DNA from: Psychroflexus maritimus
GTDB taxonomy: Bacteria > Bacteroidota > Bacteroidia > Flavobacteriales > Flavobacteriaceae
Direction: 5' to 3'
Assembly: GCF_011089875.1 (NCBI RefSeq)
Contig: NZ_JAANAS010000050.1
Location: forward strand, 116,042 to 174,411
DNA length: 58,370 nt
Shown here: piece by piece, positions 35,719-43,278 of the stretch
Layout: each line of letters starts with the position of its first letter
Position numbering within the stretch: the first letter of the stretch is position 1
The notes under the pieces: model-generated
What the model saw: the letters and a program-made list of their open reading frames with translations, nothing else
The model's database searches: none
Told to the model about the DNA's origin: nothing
Made by a program: the position numbers and the translations under genes

Positions 35719-36008
35719 ATTGATTTTCGATATTTTATTTCTTGTTCAGCAACTTTTAAAACTTCAATTGCTTTTTTTTCATCTTTTACTAGGTCGTACA
35801 CTTTGTTTGCTAACCATAGTGTTTCCAATTCCTCATATGAATATTTGAAAAGTTTACTGATAGTTTTCAAATGTTCTTTTTTTAAATTTTTCTGGTTACG
35901 TTCAATTTTACTCAAGTATGCATCGCCAACTTTTAATTTATACGCAAGTTCACGTTGTAACATTTGAGCCTCCACTCGCAATTCTCTTATCTTATGCCCG
36001 ATTGTCAT
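35715..36008 (-). CDS. XRE-family regulator, controller (C) protein of the restriction operon
   Basis: The protein starts at ATG 36006-36008 and has 97 residues: a helix-turn-helix domain ([34 protein letters not shown], about 2-60) and a charged helical tail. An open frame extends 11 codons upstream to a TTG, but that TTG lies inside the -7 element, so the ATG is preferred. Small C proteins delay nuclease synthesis until methylation is complete. Its operon order C-R-M, with overlapping genes, supports this role. A TTGAC-N8-GTCAA inverted repeat over the promoter is the likely binding site. Confidence 0.88.
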   Translation of the reverse strand: MTIGHKIRELRVEAQMLQRELAYKLKVGDAYLSKIERNQKNLKKEHLKTISKLFKYSYEELETLWLANKVYDLVKDEKKAIEVLKVAEQEIKYRKSI

Positions 36009-36023
36009 TTTCCTTATTTTGTC

Positions 36024-36046
36024 TTGACTGAATTTGGTCAAATATA
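36024..36046 (-). promoter_or_regulatory. Promoter and probable operator of the C-R-M operon
   Basis: The -7 element TATATTTG lies at 36039-36046 on the minus strand. Overlapping it, TTGAC at 36024-36028 and GTCAA at 36037-36041 form an inverted repeat with an 8-nt spacer. A dimeric regulator bound here would cover the transcription start, fitting autoregulation by the C protein. Confidence 0.55.
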
Positions 36047-36269
36047 CTAATTAATTTCAATTTATAGGTTTTTGTTAAATTTTCATTAATCAACTATTCA
36101 GTGTTTGTAAATCCTAATCTGTTCTTATAATGAGGCATAACTCAAAAACAACCTTATCTAAAACAAGCATAGGCTAGGCTGATTCTAAAAAAAATCAGTA
36201 TTTATTTCAGCTTAAACTTCAACGCGTTAATTTTGGTTAATGTTGTAGTACCCAATTCTCCAGTTTTTG

Positions 36270-36277
36270 TAAATTTG
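36270..36277 (+). promoter_or_regulatory. -7 element of the small membrane protein gene
   Basis: TAAATTTG matches TAnnTTTG and lies 19 nt before the ATG at 36297. A TTG at 36243-36245 is 24 nt upstream, at the outer limit for a -33 box. Confidence 0.45.
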
Positions 36278-36296
36278 AAATTCACATATTTCATTG

Positions 36297-36761
36297 ATGA
36301 AAAAGCAAATTCAAAACCTTTCTAAGTCTTCAAAAGAACAGAAAAAGCTAGTAAATAAGGGTTTTAAAATTCATTTAGAAAAGAATAAAAACAAGAATAT
36401 TCAATATTATATTGGAATAGCTTTTATACTTTTAGGGAGTACAAGCTTGTTGAGCGACATTAGTAACATTATGAGTTGGTATATTGTTTTTGGTATTTTG
36501 CACCTTGTTTCTCCTAAACTATCCGAAAAATATAATTACTCCTTACTCACCGAAGAAGGACTATTACAACCTCGATATTTCAACCTAGCAAAGCCGAAAT
36601 TTTTGGCCTACCAAGACATTACATTTATAGCTTATGTTGTAGGCGATTATGTGTTTAGAAATTCGGAAGTAGAGTTTAGATTTCCTAAAGAATTACTTAA
36701 CCAAAAAGAAATTGATTTTTTAGAAGAGCAAATGCAGGTTATGAAAAAGAATCTAAATTAG
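36297..36761 (+). CDS. Two-helix membrane protein of unknown function
   Basis: ATG at 36297 gives 154 residues; a TTG one codon earlier is also possible. A Lys-rich N-terminus (about 1-33) precedes two short hydrophobic helices (about 38-52 and 59-72). A soluble C-terminal part of mixed beta/helix character (YSLLTEEGLLQPRYFNLAKPKFLAYQDI...) looks like the PH-like or YcxB-like domains of other small membrane proteins. No catalytic motif is visible. It ends 2 nt before the convergent lepA stop. It may belong to the accessory insertion between purH and lepA or to the older backbone. Confidence 0.75.
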   Translation: MKKQIQNLSKSSKEQKKLVNKGFKIHLEKNKNKNIQYYIGIAFILLGSTSLLSDISNIMSWYIVFGILHLVSPKLSEKYNYSLLTEEGLLQPRYFNLAKPKFLAYQDITFIAYVVGDYVFRNSEVEFRFPKELLNQKEIDFLEEQMQVMKKNLN

Positions 36762-36763
36762 TC

Positions 36764-38560
36764 TTAATCATTTAATTTCAAGACCGCCATAAATGCTTCT
36801 TGTGGAATTTCTACATTACCCACAGCACGCATTCGTTTTTTACCTTTTTTCTGTTTTTCTAAGAGTTTTCGCTTACGCGAAATATCACCACCGTAACATT
36901 TAGCCGTAACGTCTTTTCGCAGCGCTTTAACGGTTTCACGAGCAATAATTTTTGCTCCAATAGCGGCTTGTATAGGAATATCAAATTGTTGTCTAGGAAT
37001 TAATTCTCTTAGCTTATTACACATTTTTTTACCAATATCATAAGCATTATCTTGATGCAACAAGGCAGAAAGTGCATCTACTTTATTGGCGTTTAATAAA
37101 ACATCTACTTTTACCAATTTTGATTTCTTCATTCCAATAGGGGAATAATCAAATGAGGCATAGCCTTTTGAAACCGTTTTTAATCGGTCGTAAAAATCAA
37201 ATACAATTTCAGCTAAAGGCATATCAAAAGTAAGTTCTACACGATCTGTAGTTAAGTAATTTTGATTTTTAATTTCACCTCGTTTTTCAATACACAAGCT
37301 CATTACTGGGCCAACAAAATCGGCTTTAGTAATAATACTTGCTGAAATATAAGGCTCTTCAACATGAGACAGCGTTGAAGGGTCAGGTAAATCACTTGGG
37401 TTAGAAACTAAAATAGCTTCTTCTGGATTTTTAGTTGTATAAGCTTGATAAGAAACATTAGGTACGGTAGTAATTACCGTCATATCAAACTCGCGTTCTA
37501 GGCGTTCTTGAATTATTTCTAAGTGGAGCATTCCTAAAAAACCACATCGAAATCCGAAGCCAAGAGCAGCTGAGCTTTCCGGTTGAAATACTAAGGAAGC
37601 ATCATTTAATTGAAGCTTTTCCATAGACGACCTTAGTTCTTCGTAATCTTCTGTATCTACTGGATAAATTCCTGCAAAAACCATTGGTTTTACATCCTCA
37701 AATCCTGAAATAACTGCTGTTGTAGGGTTTTCAAAATCGGTAATAGTATCTCCAACTTTTACTTCTCTGGCATCTTTAATTCCTGTTATAAGGTAACCTA
37801 CATCTCCTGTACCAATTTCTTTTTTAGGGACTTGTTGCAGTTTTAAGGTACCTACCTCATCAGCTCCGTATTGTTTCCCCGTAGCAATAAATTTGATTTT
37901 TTGATTTTTCTTAATGCTACCATCAAAAACACGAAAATAAGTTTCTACCCCTCTAAACGGATTGTAAACCGAATCGAAAACCAAAGCTCTAAGCGATGCA
38001 TTGGGATTTCCTTTAGGCGCAGGAACGCGTTCAATAATTGCTTTTAAAATTTCATCAATTCCTAATCCTGTTTTAGCACTAGCTGGAATAACCTCTGATG
38101 CATCACAACCTAATAAGTCAACAATGTCATCAGTTACTTCTTCAGGGTTGGCACTGGGTAAATCTACTTTATTTAAAACTGGAATAATTTCCAAATCGTT
38201 TTCTAAAGCTAAATACAAATTAGAAATGGTTTGTGCTTGAATACTCTGAGCTGCATCAACAATTAATAAAGCACCTTCACAAGCGGCTATTGAACGAGAA
38301 ACCTCGTAAGAAAAATCGACGTGGCCAGGAGTATCGATTAAATTAAGTATATATTCTTCTCCTTCATATTCATAAACCATTTGTATGGCGTGAGATTTAA
38401 TCGTAATTCCACGCTCTCTTTCTAGGTCCATACTATCTAACAATTGCTCTTGTTTTTCTCGAGCAGTAACTGTTTTAGTAGAGTCTAAAAGTCGATCAGC
38501 CAAGGTGCTTTTTCCGTGGTCTATGTGAGCAATGATACAAAAGTTGCGAATATTCTTCAT
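36764..38560 (-). CDS. lepA: Elongation factor 4 (LepA)
   Basis: The 598-residue translational GTPase has the P-loop [15 protein letters not shown] near residue 8, the switch region [19 protein letters not shown] and NKVDLPSA. Domains II, III and V follow, and the LepA-specific C-terminal domain with [26 protein letters not shown]. It acts on stalled or mistranslocated ribosomes. Length and motifs are normal. It has its own upstream -7 element and converges with the small membrane gene. Confidence 0.97.
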   Translation of the reverse strand: MKNIRNFCIIAHIDHGKSTLADRLLDSTKTVTAREKQEQLLDSMDLERERGITIKSHAIQMVYEYEGEEYILNLIDTPGHVDFSYEVSRSIAACEGALLIVDAAQSIQAQTISNLYLALENDLEIIPVLNKVDLPSANPEEVTDDIVDLLGCDASEVIPASAKTGLGIDEILKAIIERVPAPKGNPNASLRALVFDSVYNPFRGVETYFRVFDGSIKKNQKIKFIATGKQYGADEVGTLKLQQVPKKEIGTGDVGYLITGIKDAREVKVGDTITDFENPTTAVISGFEDVKPMVFAGIYPVDTEDYEELRSSMEKLQLNDASLVFQPESSAALGFGFRCGFLGMLHLEIIQERLEREFDMTVITTVPNVSYQAYTTKNPEEAILVSNPSDLPDPSTLSHVEEPYISASIITKADFVGPVMSLCIEKRGEIKNQNYLTTDRVELTFDMPLAEIVFDFYDRLKTVSKGYASFDYSPIGMKKSKLVKVDVLLNANKVDALSALLHQDNAYDIGKKMCNKLRELIPRQQFDIPIQAAIGAKIIARETVKALRKDVTAKCYGGDISRKRKLLEKQKKGKKRMRAVGNVEIPQEAFMAVLKLND

Positions 38561-38585
38561 ACAATTTTCTTCCTTAATAAGTCTG

Positions 38586-38593
38586 CAAATATA
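38586..38593 (-). promoter_or_regulatory. -7 element of lepA
   Basis: The minus strand reads TATATTTG, a perfect TAnnTTTG, 25 nt before the ATG. No -33 TTTG at the normal spacing was found. The remaining lepA-to-kinase gap shows no gene or strong hairpin. Confidence 0.55.
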
Positions 38594-38856
38594 CGTTTTT
38601 AAATCAAGCTTAGATAGGCTTTAGTCAACTTATCTACTCCTTTTAAGAAGTGTTGATTATAGGCAACGAAATAAAGCTTTTTTTAGGTTTTCTACACAAC
38701 AAATTTCTTCGTTTTTTGCCCCTTGTTAGATAACCTATAATTTATGCTACTAGCCAACTAAAATTAAGCAGAAAACAGAGCCTTAAAAAAGAATGTACTA
38801 ACGAACTACATTTGATGCTTAAATTGGGATTTCTACACTATTCTCAAAAAATAATG

Positions 38857-38864
38857 TACTTTTG
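38857..38864 (+). promoter_or_regulatory. -7 element of the PfkB kinase gene
   Basis: TACTTTTG matches TAnnTTTG, 18 nt before ATG 38883. An apparent TTG start codon at 38862 overlaps this box and is therefore unlikely to be used. Confidence 0.6.
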
Positions 38865-38882
38865 CACAAAATTAAAATAAGC

Positions 38883-39815
38883 ATGTCAAATCAACTTTTA
38901 GTGGTTGGAACGGTAGCATTTGATGCTATTGAAACTCCCTTTGGAAAAACTGATAAAATTTTAGGAGGCGCAGCAACTTTTATAGGCCTAGCAGCAAGTC
39001 AGTTTAAGCGAATAGAAACGGGCATTGTTTCTGTTATTGGTGAAGACTTTCCTGAAGATTACATACAGCTATTAAAAGACCGAAAGATGAACCTAGAAGG
39101 TCTTGAACAAGTAAAAGGTGGTAAAACTTTCTTTTGGAGCGGTAAGTACCATAACGACATGAATTCAAGAGATACCTTAGACACACAACTTAATGTGTTG
39201 GCCGATTTTCAACCTGTGGTTCCAGAGCGTTTTAAAAATGCGGAAATTGTTATGCTAGGCAACTTGCATCCAGGTGTTCAGTTGAGTGTTATTGAACAGG
39301 TGGCTAATCCAAAATTAATTGTCTTAGATACCATGAATTTTTGGATGGACACCACTTTAGAATTACTAAAAAAAGTCATTGCTAAAGTAGATGTAATTAC
39401 CATTAATGATGAAGAAGCAAGACAACTTTCTGGTGAATATTCCTTGGTTAAAGCAGCGCGTGTTATCCGTGATATGGGGCCTGATTATGTAGTGATTAAA
39501 AAAGGAGAACATGGTGCATTGCTCTTCCATAAAGAAGAAATGTTTTTTGCACCTGCATTGCCTTTAGAGGAGGTTTTTGACCCTACTGGAGCTGGCGATA
39601 CTTTTGCTGGCGGGTTTTCTGGATACCTAGCACAGACTGGTGATATTTCCTTTAAAAACATGAAAAATGCTATTATTCATGGTTCTAATTTAGCTTCATT
39701 TTGTGTTGAAAAATTTGGAACTGAACGCATGCTTCAGTTAAATCAAGACGAAGTTAATGAGCGTTTAAAGCACTTTAAAGCTTTAACTCAATTTGAAATC
39801 AACTTAGCTAAATAA
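38883..39815 (+). CDS. PfkB/ribokinase family sugar or nucleoside kinase
   Basis: The 310-residue protein starts at ATG 38883 (MSNQLLVVGTVAFDAI). It has the PfkB substrate-side motif GGAATFIGLAAS near 28 and the ATP/anion-hole motif DPTGAGDTFAGGFSGYL with the catalytic Asp near 240. The substrate is unknown: members act on ribose, adenosine, inosine or fructose phosphates. The gene is followed by a terminator and then, 37 nt after its stop, by a PurF-like gene, a pairing that hints at nucleotide or PRPP-related metabolism. Confidence 0.92.
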   Translation: MSNQLLVVGTVAFDAIETPFGKTDKILGGAATFIGLAASQFKRIETGIVSVIGEDFPEDYIQLLKDRKMNLEGLEQVKGGKTFFWSGKYHNDMNSRDTLDTQLNVLADFQPVVPERFKNAEIVMLGNLHPGVQLSVIEQVANPKLIVLDTMNFWMDTTLELLKKVIAKVDVITINDEEARQLSGEYSLVKAARVIRDMGPDYVVIKKGEHGALLFHKEEMFFAPALPLEEVFDPTGAGDTFAGGFSGYLAQTGDISFKNMKNAIIHGSNLASFCVEKFGTERMLQLNQDEVNERLKHFKALTQFEINLAK

Positions 39816-39820
39816 TTTAC

Positions 39821-39843
39821 GCCCCGTTTTTGGGGCTTTTTTT
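39821..39843 (+). terminator. Intercistronic terminator between the kinase and PurF-like genes
   Basis: GCCCC and GGGGC pair across a 6-nt loop and are followed by seven T. It ends only 9 nt before the next start codon. No separate promoter is visible for the downstream gene, so partial read-through is likely. Confidence 0.85.
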
Positions 39844-39852
39844 GTATAAATA

Positions 39853-41751
39853 ATGAGCGAATTAATTAAACACGAATGCGGAATTGCACTGCTTAGGCTG
39901 CAAAAACCACTTGAATTTTACAAAGAAAAATACGGCACTGCTTTTTATGGCATCAATAAAATGTATTTGATGTTAGAAAAACAACACAATCGCGGGCAGG
40001 ATGGAGCAGGCTTAGCCAGTGTTAAATTAGATATGCAACCAGGAAGGAGATACATTAGCCGGGTGCGCTCTAATGCCGACCAACCCATTCAGGATATTTT
40101 TGCTAAAATTAATGAACGCATCAATACTGAATTAGAACTTCATCCTGAGCATCAAAACAATACCCAATGGCAAAAAGAAAACTTACCTTACATAGGCGAA
40201 GTTTTTTTAGGACACGTACGTTATGGTACATTCGGAAAAAATAGTATTGAAAGTGTTCATCCGTTTTTACGGCAAAACAATTGGATGCACAGAAACTTGA
40301 TTTTAGCAGGTAATTTTAATATGACTAATGTTGGTGAACTTTTTCAAAATTTGGTTGATTTAGGACAGCATCCAAAAGAACAAGCAGACACCATTACCGT
40401 GATGGAAAAAATAGGCCATTTTTTAGATTCGGAAGTCCGCAAATTATACAAAAAACTAAAAGCTGAAGGCTACTCTAAAAAACAGGCTTCACCTCATATT
40501 ATGGAACAATTAAAAATCCATAAAATTCTTAGAAAATCTTCAACCGATTGGGATGGTGGTTATGCTATGGCAGGAATGATTGGTCATGGAGACTCATTTG
40601 TACTGCGCGATCCAGCAGGAATTAGACCCGTATATTATTACCAAGATGATGAAATTGTAACAGTAGCTTCAGAACGCCCAGTAATTCAAACAGCATTTGA
40701 TGTAGATTTTGATGACGTGCAAGAACTTCCGCCAGGTCACGCTATTATCATCAAGAAAAATGGCAAAGTAAGTATCAAAAAAATAATGGAAGCCTTAGAA
40801 CGAAAAGCTTGCTCGTTTGAACGCATTTATTTTTCTCGCGGAAGCGATGCTGAAATCTACGAAGAACGAAAAGAATTAGGACGTTTATTGATGCCTAAAG
40901 TTTTAGAGGCTATTAATTATGATACGCTAAATTCCGTTTTTTCTTACATTCCTAATACCGCTGAAACTTCCTTTATTGGATTAAATGAAGCAGCTCAAGA
41001 TGAATTAAACCGACAAAAAAACCAGGCTATTCTCGATGAAAAGGAAAACCTTACCGATGAACGCTTAAAAGAAATTTTGTCCCATCGCATTAGAACCGAA
41101 AAAATTGCGGTAAAAGATGCTAAACTAAGAACCTTTATTACCGAAGATTCTAGCCGAGATGATCTTGTAGCTCATGTTTACGACGTGACTTACGGCGTAG
41201 TTAAACCCACCGATAACTTAGTGGTTATTGACGATAGTATTGTGCGAGGGACTACCTTGAAAAAGAGTATCTTAAAAATGCTAGATCGGCTTAATCCTAA
41301 AAAAATAGTCATTGTTTCTTCAGCCCCTCAAATTCGTTATCCTGATTGTTATGGAATTGACATGGCTAGGTTAGAAGATTTTGTGGCTTTTAGAGCTGCA
41401 TTAGACTTGCTTAAAGAAAGAAATCAGTGGCAGGTAATAGAAGAAGTGTATCAAAAATGTAAAGCTGAAAATCAAAAAGATACGTTTGAAATTCAAAACC
41501 AGGTAAAGGCTGTTTACGAACAATTTACAGACGAAGAGGTTTCCGATAAAATTGCAGAACTTCTTGGTGATGAAAGCATAAAAGCAGAGATTAAAGTGAT
41601 TTACCAAAGTGTAGATTTACTACACCAAGCTTGTCCTAAGAATTTAGGCGACTGGTATTTTACGGGCGACTATCCTACTGCCGGCGGTAATCGTGTAGTA
41701 AATAAAGCTTTTATAAACTTTTACGAAGGCAAAAAAGACAGGGCTTATTAG
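39853..41751 (+). CDS. Long amidophosphoribosyltransferase paralogue (PurF-like)
   Basis: The 632-residue protein begins MSELIKHECGIALL; the Cys at residue 9 would be the Ntn nucleophile after propeptide removal. The glutaminase half includes NRGQDGAG near 46, GHVRYGTFG near 121 and an ATGNFNMTN-like loop (LAGNFNMTN). The PRTase half ends in VVIDDSIVRGTTLK, the PRPP loop. Classical PurF is 450-510 residues; here extra blocks sit in the glutaminase half (about 70-110 and 190-220), before the PRPP loop (about 380-430) and at the C-terminus (QEAVYEQFTDEEV-like region, about 540-632). It may be a second, specialised enzyme beside the housekeeping PurF. Confidence 0.85.
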   Translation: MSELIKHECGIALLRLQKPLEFYKEKYGTAFYGINKMYLMLEKQHNRGQDGAGLASVKLDMQPGRRYISRVRSNADQPIQDIFAKINERINTELELHPEHQNNTQWQKENLPYIGEVFLGHVRYGTFGKNSIESVHPFLRQNNWMHRNLILAGNFNMTNVGELFQNLVDLGQHPKEQADTITVMEKIGHFLDSEVRKLYKKLKAEGYSKKQASPHIMEQLKIHKILRKSSTDWDGGYAMAGMIGHGDSFVLRDPAGIRPVYYYQDDEIVTVASERPVIQTAFDVDFDDVQELPPGHAIIIKKNGKVSIKKIMEALERKACSFERIYFSRGSDAEIYEERKELGRLLMPKVLEAINYDTLNSVFSYIPNTAETSFIGLNEAAQDELNRQKNQAILDEKENLTDERLKEILSHRIRTEKIAVKDAKLRTFITEDSSRDDLVAHVYDVTYGVVKPTDNLVVIDDSIVRGTTLKKSILKMLDRLNPKKIVIVSSAPQIRYPDCYGIDMARLEDFVAFRAALDLLKERNQWQVIEEVYQKCKAENQKDTFEIQNQVKAVYEQFTDEEVSDKIAELLGDESIKAEIKVIYQSVDLLHQACPKNLGDWYFTGDYPTAGGNRVVNKAFINFYEGKKDRAY

Positions 41752-41864
41752 TTTTATAACTAATTAAATTTCAGATTGGTGTGGTTTTTTTTCTTACGCT
41801 ATTCGGATGGACAAAATTCTTTTAAAGGAATTGATCAAGCACTAATATTTGCTCAAAAGGAAAT

Positions 41865-42464
41865 TTATTTTGGGTTTTTTACTCCTGCTAAAATTTTAGT
41901 ATTCAATGTGTTCTCTTCAGGTGGAATGGCACAAGAATAACCGCTTATATACGCACAATAAGGGTTGGTGGATTGGTTAAAATCTAAAACAACGACTTCG
42001 CCTTCTTCTTTTGGAAGCTTCACATAACAATATCTTCCATTGGTGTAAGTACTTTCTCCATTGGTTTCGTCTAGAAATGGCACAAAAGCTTTATCAGCAT
42101 ATTCTTCACTTTCTAAAAAACTATCATCATAAAAGATAGCAAGTTGATAAGCCCGGTCATTCAGTTCAAATTTTAACCGACCAATTTTTGTGTATTCCGC
42201 TAAACGCGAAGTGCTTGTAGCAAAAGTAAATTCTTCTTTTTGCGGACTAAAAGTGGCTTCAACTTTAAAATTTTCATCGGCTGGAAAAAATTGATGCCCT
42301 TTAAACAAGTGGGTGTTTGTTTTGTAAGGCGAAGTTTCTGGATTTTGGTAATGTGCTGTATAGTCTTTCTGAAATTTTTCTACCGAAGTGATAAAATCTT
42401 CGCTTTGCGCGGAAAGCATTCCGAACAAAAAACAAAAAAATAAACTAAATAATGTTGGTTTCAT
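41865..42464 (-). CDS. DUF1684 family exported protein
   Basis: The 199-residue protein starts with a signal peptide (about 1-19, MKPTLFSLFFCFLFGMLSAQ). The C-terminal half has the DUF1684 pattern: LKFELNDRAYQLAIFYD, FVPFLDETNGESTYTNGRY and LDFNQSTNPYCAYISGYSCAIPPEEN. The function of the family is unknown; the beta-rich fold and conserved NPYCAY...CxxPPxxN stretch suggest a binding or enzymatic pocket. It stands alone, divergent from the ArfB-like gene 60 nt away. Confidence 0.88.
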   Translation of the reverse strand: MKPTLFSLFFCFLFGMLSAQSEDFITSVEKFQKDYTAHYQNPETSPYKTNTHLFKGHQFFPADENFKVEATFSPQKEEFTFATSTSRLAEYTKIGRLKFELNDRAYQLAIFYDDSFLESEEYADKAFVPFLDETNGESTYTNGRYCYVKLPKEEGEVVVLDFNQSTNPYCAYISGYSCAIPPEENTLNTKILAGVKNPK

Positions 42465-42524
42465 AGCTTGTAATTTAAGCGAATTTAAGCAAGAAAATTG
42501 AACTATAAATAATAAATTTGAAAA

Positions 42525-42926
42525 ATGAATAAAAAAACACTACTTCAAGAGTTAAGTTTTAAAACCGCTTTAAGTGGTGGTCCAGGAGGACAACACGTTA
42601 ATAAAACGGAAACCAAAGTGATTTTGGTGTGGGATTTGACTTCAACTGAAGCTTTTAGTGAAGCCACTAAAATCCGATTAAAAGAGAAGCTCAATACACA
42701 ACTAACTAAAGAAGACGTGCTTCAATTACAATGTGCGCAAAGTAGGAGTCAGCACAAAAACAAAAAGCTAGTCATTGAACGATTTTTAGATTTAATTGAA
42801 AAAGCCCTTCAGCAGAAAAAGAAAAGAAAACCCACCAAACCGTCTAAAACGGCAAAATTAAAACGCTTAAAACGAAAGAAACAACATTCTGAAAAGAAAG
42901 CCAACCGGAAAAAACCTAAAATTTAG
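42525..42926 (+). CDS. arfB: ArfB/YaeJ-type peptidyl-tRNA hydrolase, ribosome rescue
   Basis: The 133-residue protein has a class-I release-factor catalytic domain with SGGPGGQHVNKTETKV; the GGQ motif at about 21-23 attacks the peptidyl-tRNA ester. The C-terminal tail (from about 93 on) is very rich in Lys and Arg, as required to enter the empty mRNA channel. It frees ribosomes stalled on mRNAs without a stop codon. No stop-codon recognition domain is present, so it is not a true release factor. Confidence 0.93.
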   Translation: MNKKTLLQELSFKTALSGGPGGQHVNKTETKVILVWDLTSTEAFSEATKIRLKEKLNTQLTKEDVLQLQCAQSRSQHKNKKLVIERFLDLIEKALQQKKKRKPTKPSKTAKLKRLKRKKQHSEKKANRKKPKI

Positions 42927-43035
42927 CAACCCCTTTAGTAGAAGCCTTAGATTTAATCTTATTTTCTTTAGGCATTACTATTAAAGCTGAATTAACTTAT
43001 ACATACAAGTTTGAAAATAAAAGGCAACATATTTA

Positions 43036-43065
43036 TTGAAGTTCAGAATTAAATAACTAATTTTG
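43036..43065 (+). promoter_or_regulatory. Promoter of the thiamine riboswitch transcript
   Basis: TTG at 43036-43038 and TAATTTTG at 43058-43065 are spaced by 19 nt and match the -33/-7 consensus. The start point would lie just before the riboswitch. Confidence 0.6.
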
Positions 43066-43074
43066 TTTTTTCAA

Positions 43075-43152
43075 TCTCATAAGGGGTGTTTTACGCAAGT
43101 AAGGCTGAGATTATACCCAATGAACCTGGGCAAGTAATGTTGCCAAGGGAAA
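43075..43152 (+). ncRNA. TPP (thiamine pyrophosphate) riboswitch
   Basis: The THI element is recognised by its conserved blocks in order. These are AGGGGTG, a variable P3 arm (TTTTACGCAAGTAAGG), CTGAGATTATACCC, GAACCTG, then the GGGCAAGTAATGTTGCC arm and GGGAA. It senses thiamine pyrophosphate. A terminator hairpin lies 40 nt downstream, so control is probably by transcription termination when TPP is plentiful. It precedes a TonB-dependent receptor gene. Confidence 0.97.
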
Positions 43153-43192
43153 AAGCGCAAAGTTAATCTTTGTGGCTTCAATTGTGTTACAC

Positions 43193-43225
43193 TCCTGTTA
43201 GCTAAGGTAGCTTTCAGGATTTTTT
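43193..43225 (+). terminator. Riboswitch-controlled terminator
   Basis: TCCTG/CAGGA and AGCT/AGCT pair around a small internal loop (TT opposite TT) and are followed by six T. It lies between the TPP aptamer and the receptor gene, 54 nt before the ATG. This position fits a regulated terminator. Confidence 0.8.
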
Positions 43226-43278
43226 ATTTTAATAATCACCCAAATAATGGCCCCTTTTATTTGTAAATTTTTTTACAA

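Noticed and set aside
36009-36041. TTG start for the controller protein, adding eleven residues
   Set aside because: The TTG overlaps the -7 box TATATTTG; the ATG at 36008 begins the helix-turn-helix domain directly.
38862-38882. TTG start for the PfkB kinase, adding seven residues
   Set aside because: The TTG is part of the -7 element TACTTTTG, and ATG 38883 gives the normal family N-terminus.
41401-41607. 68-residue minus-strand frame
   Set aside because: It is antisense to the PurF-like gene, which is intact in its own frame.
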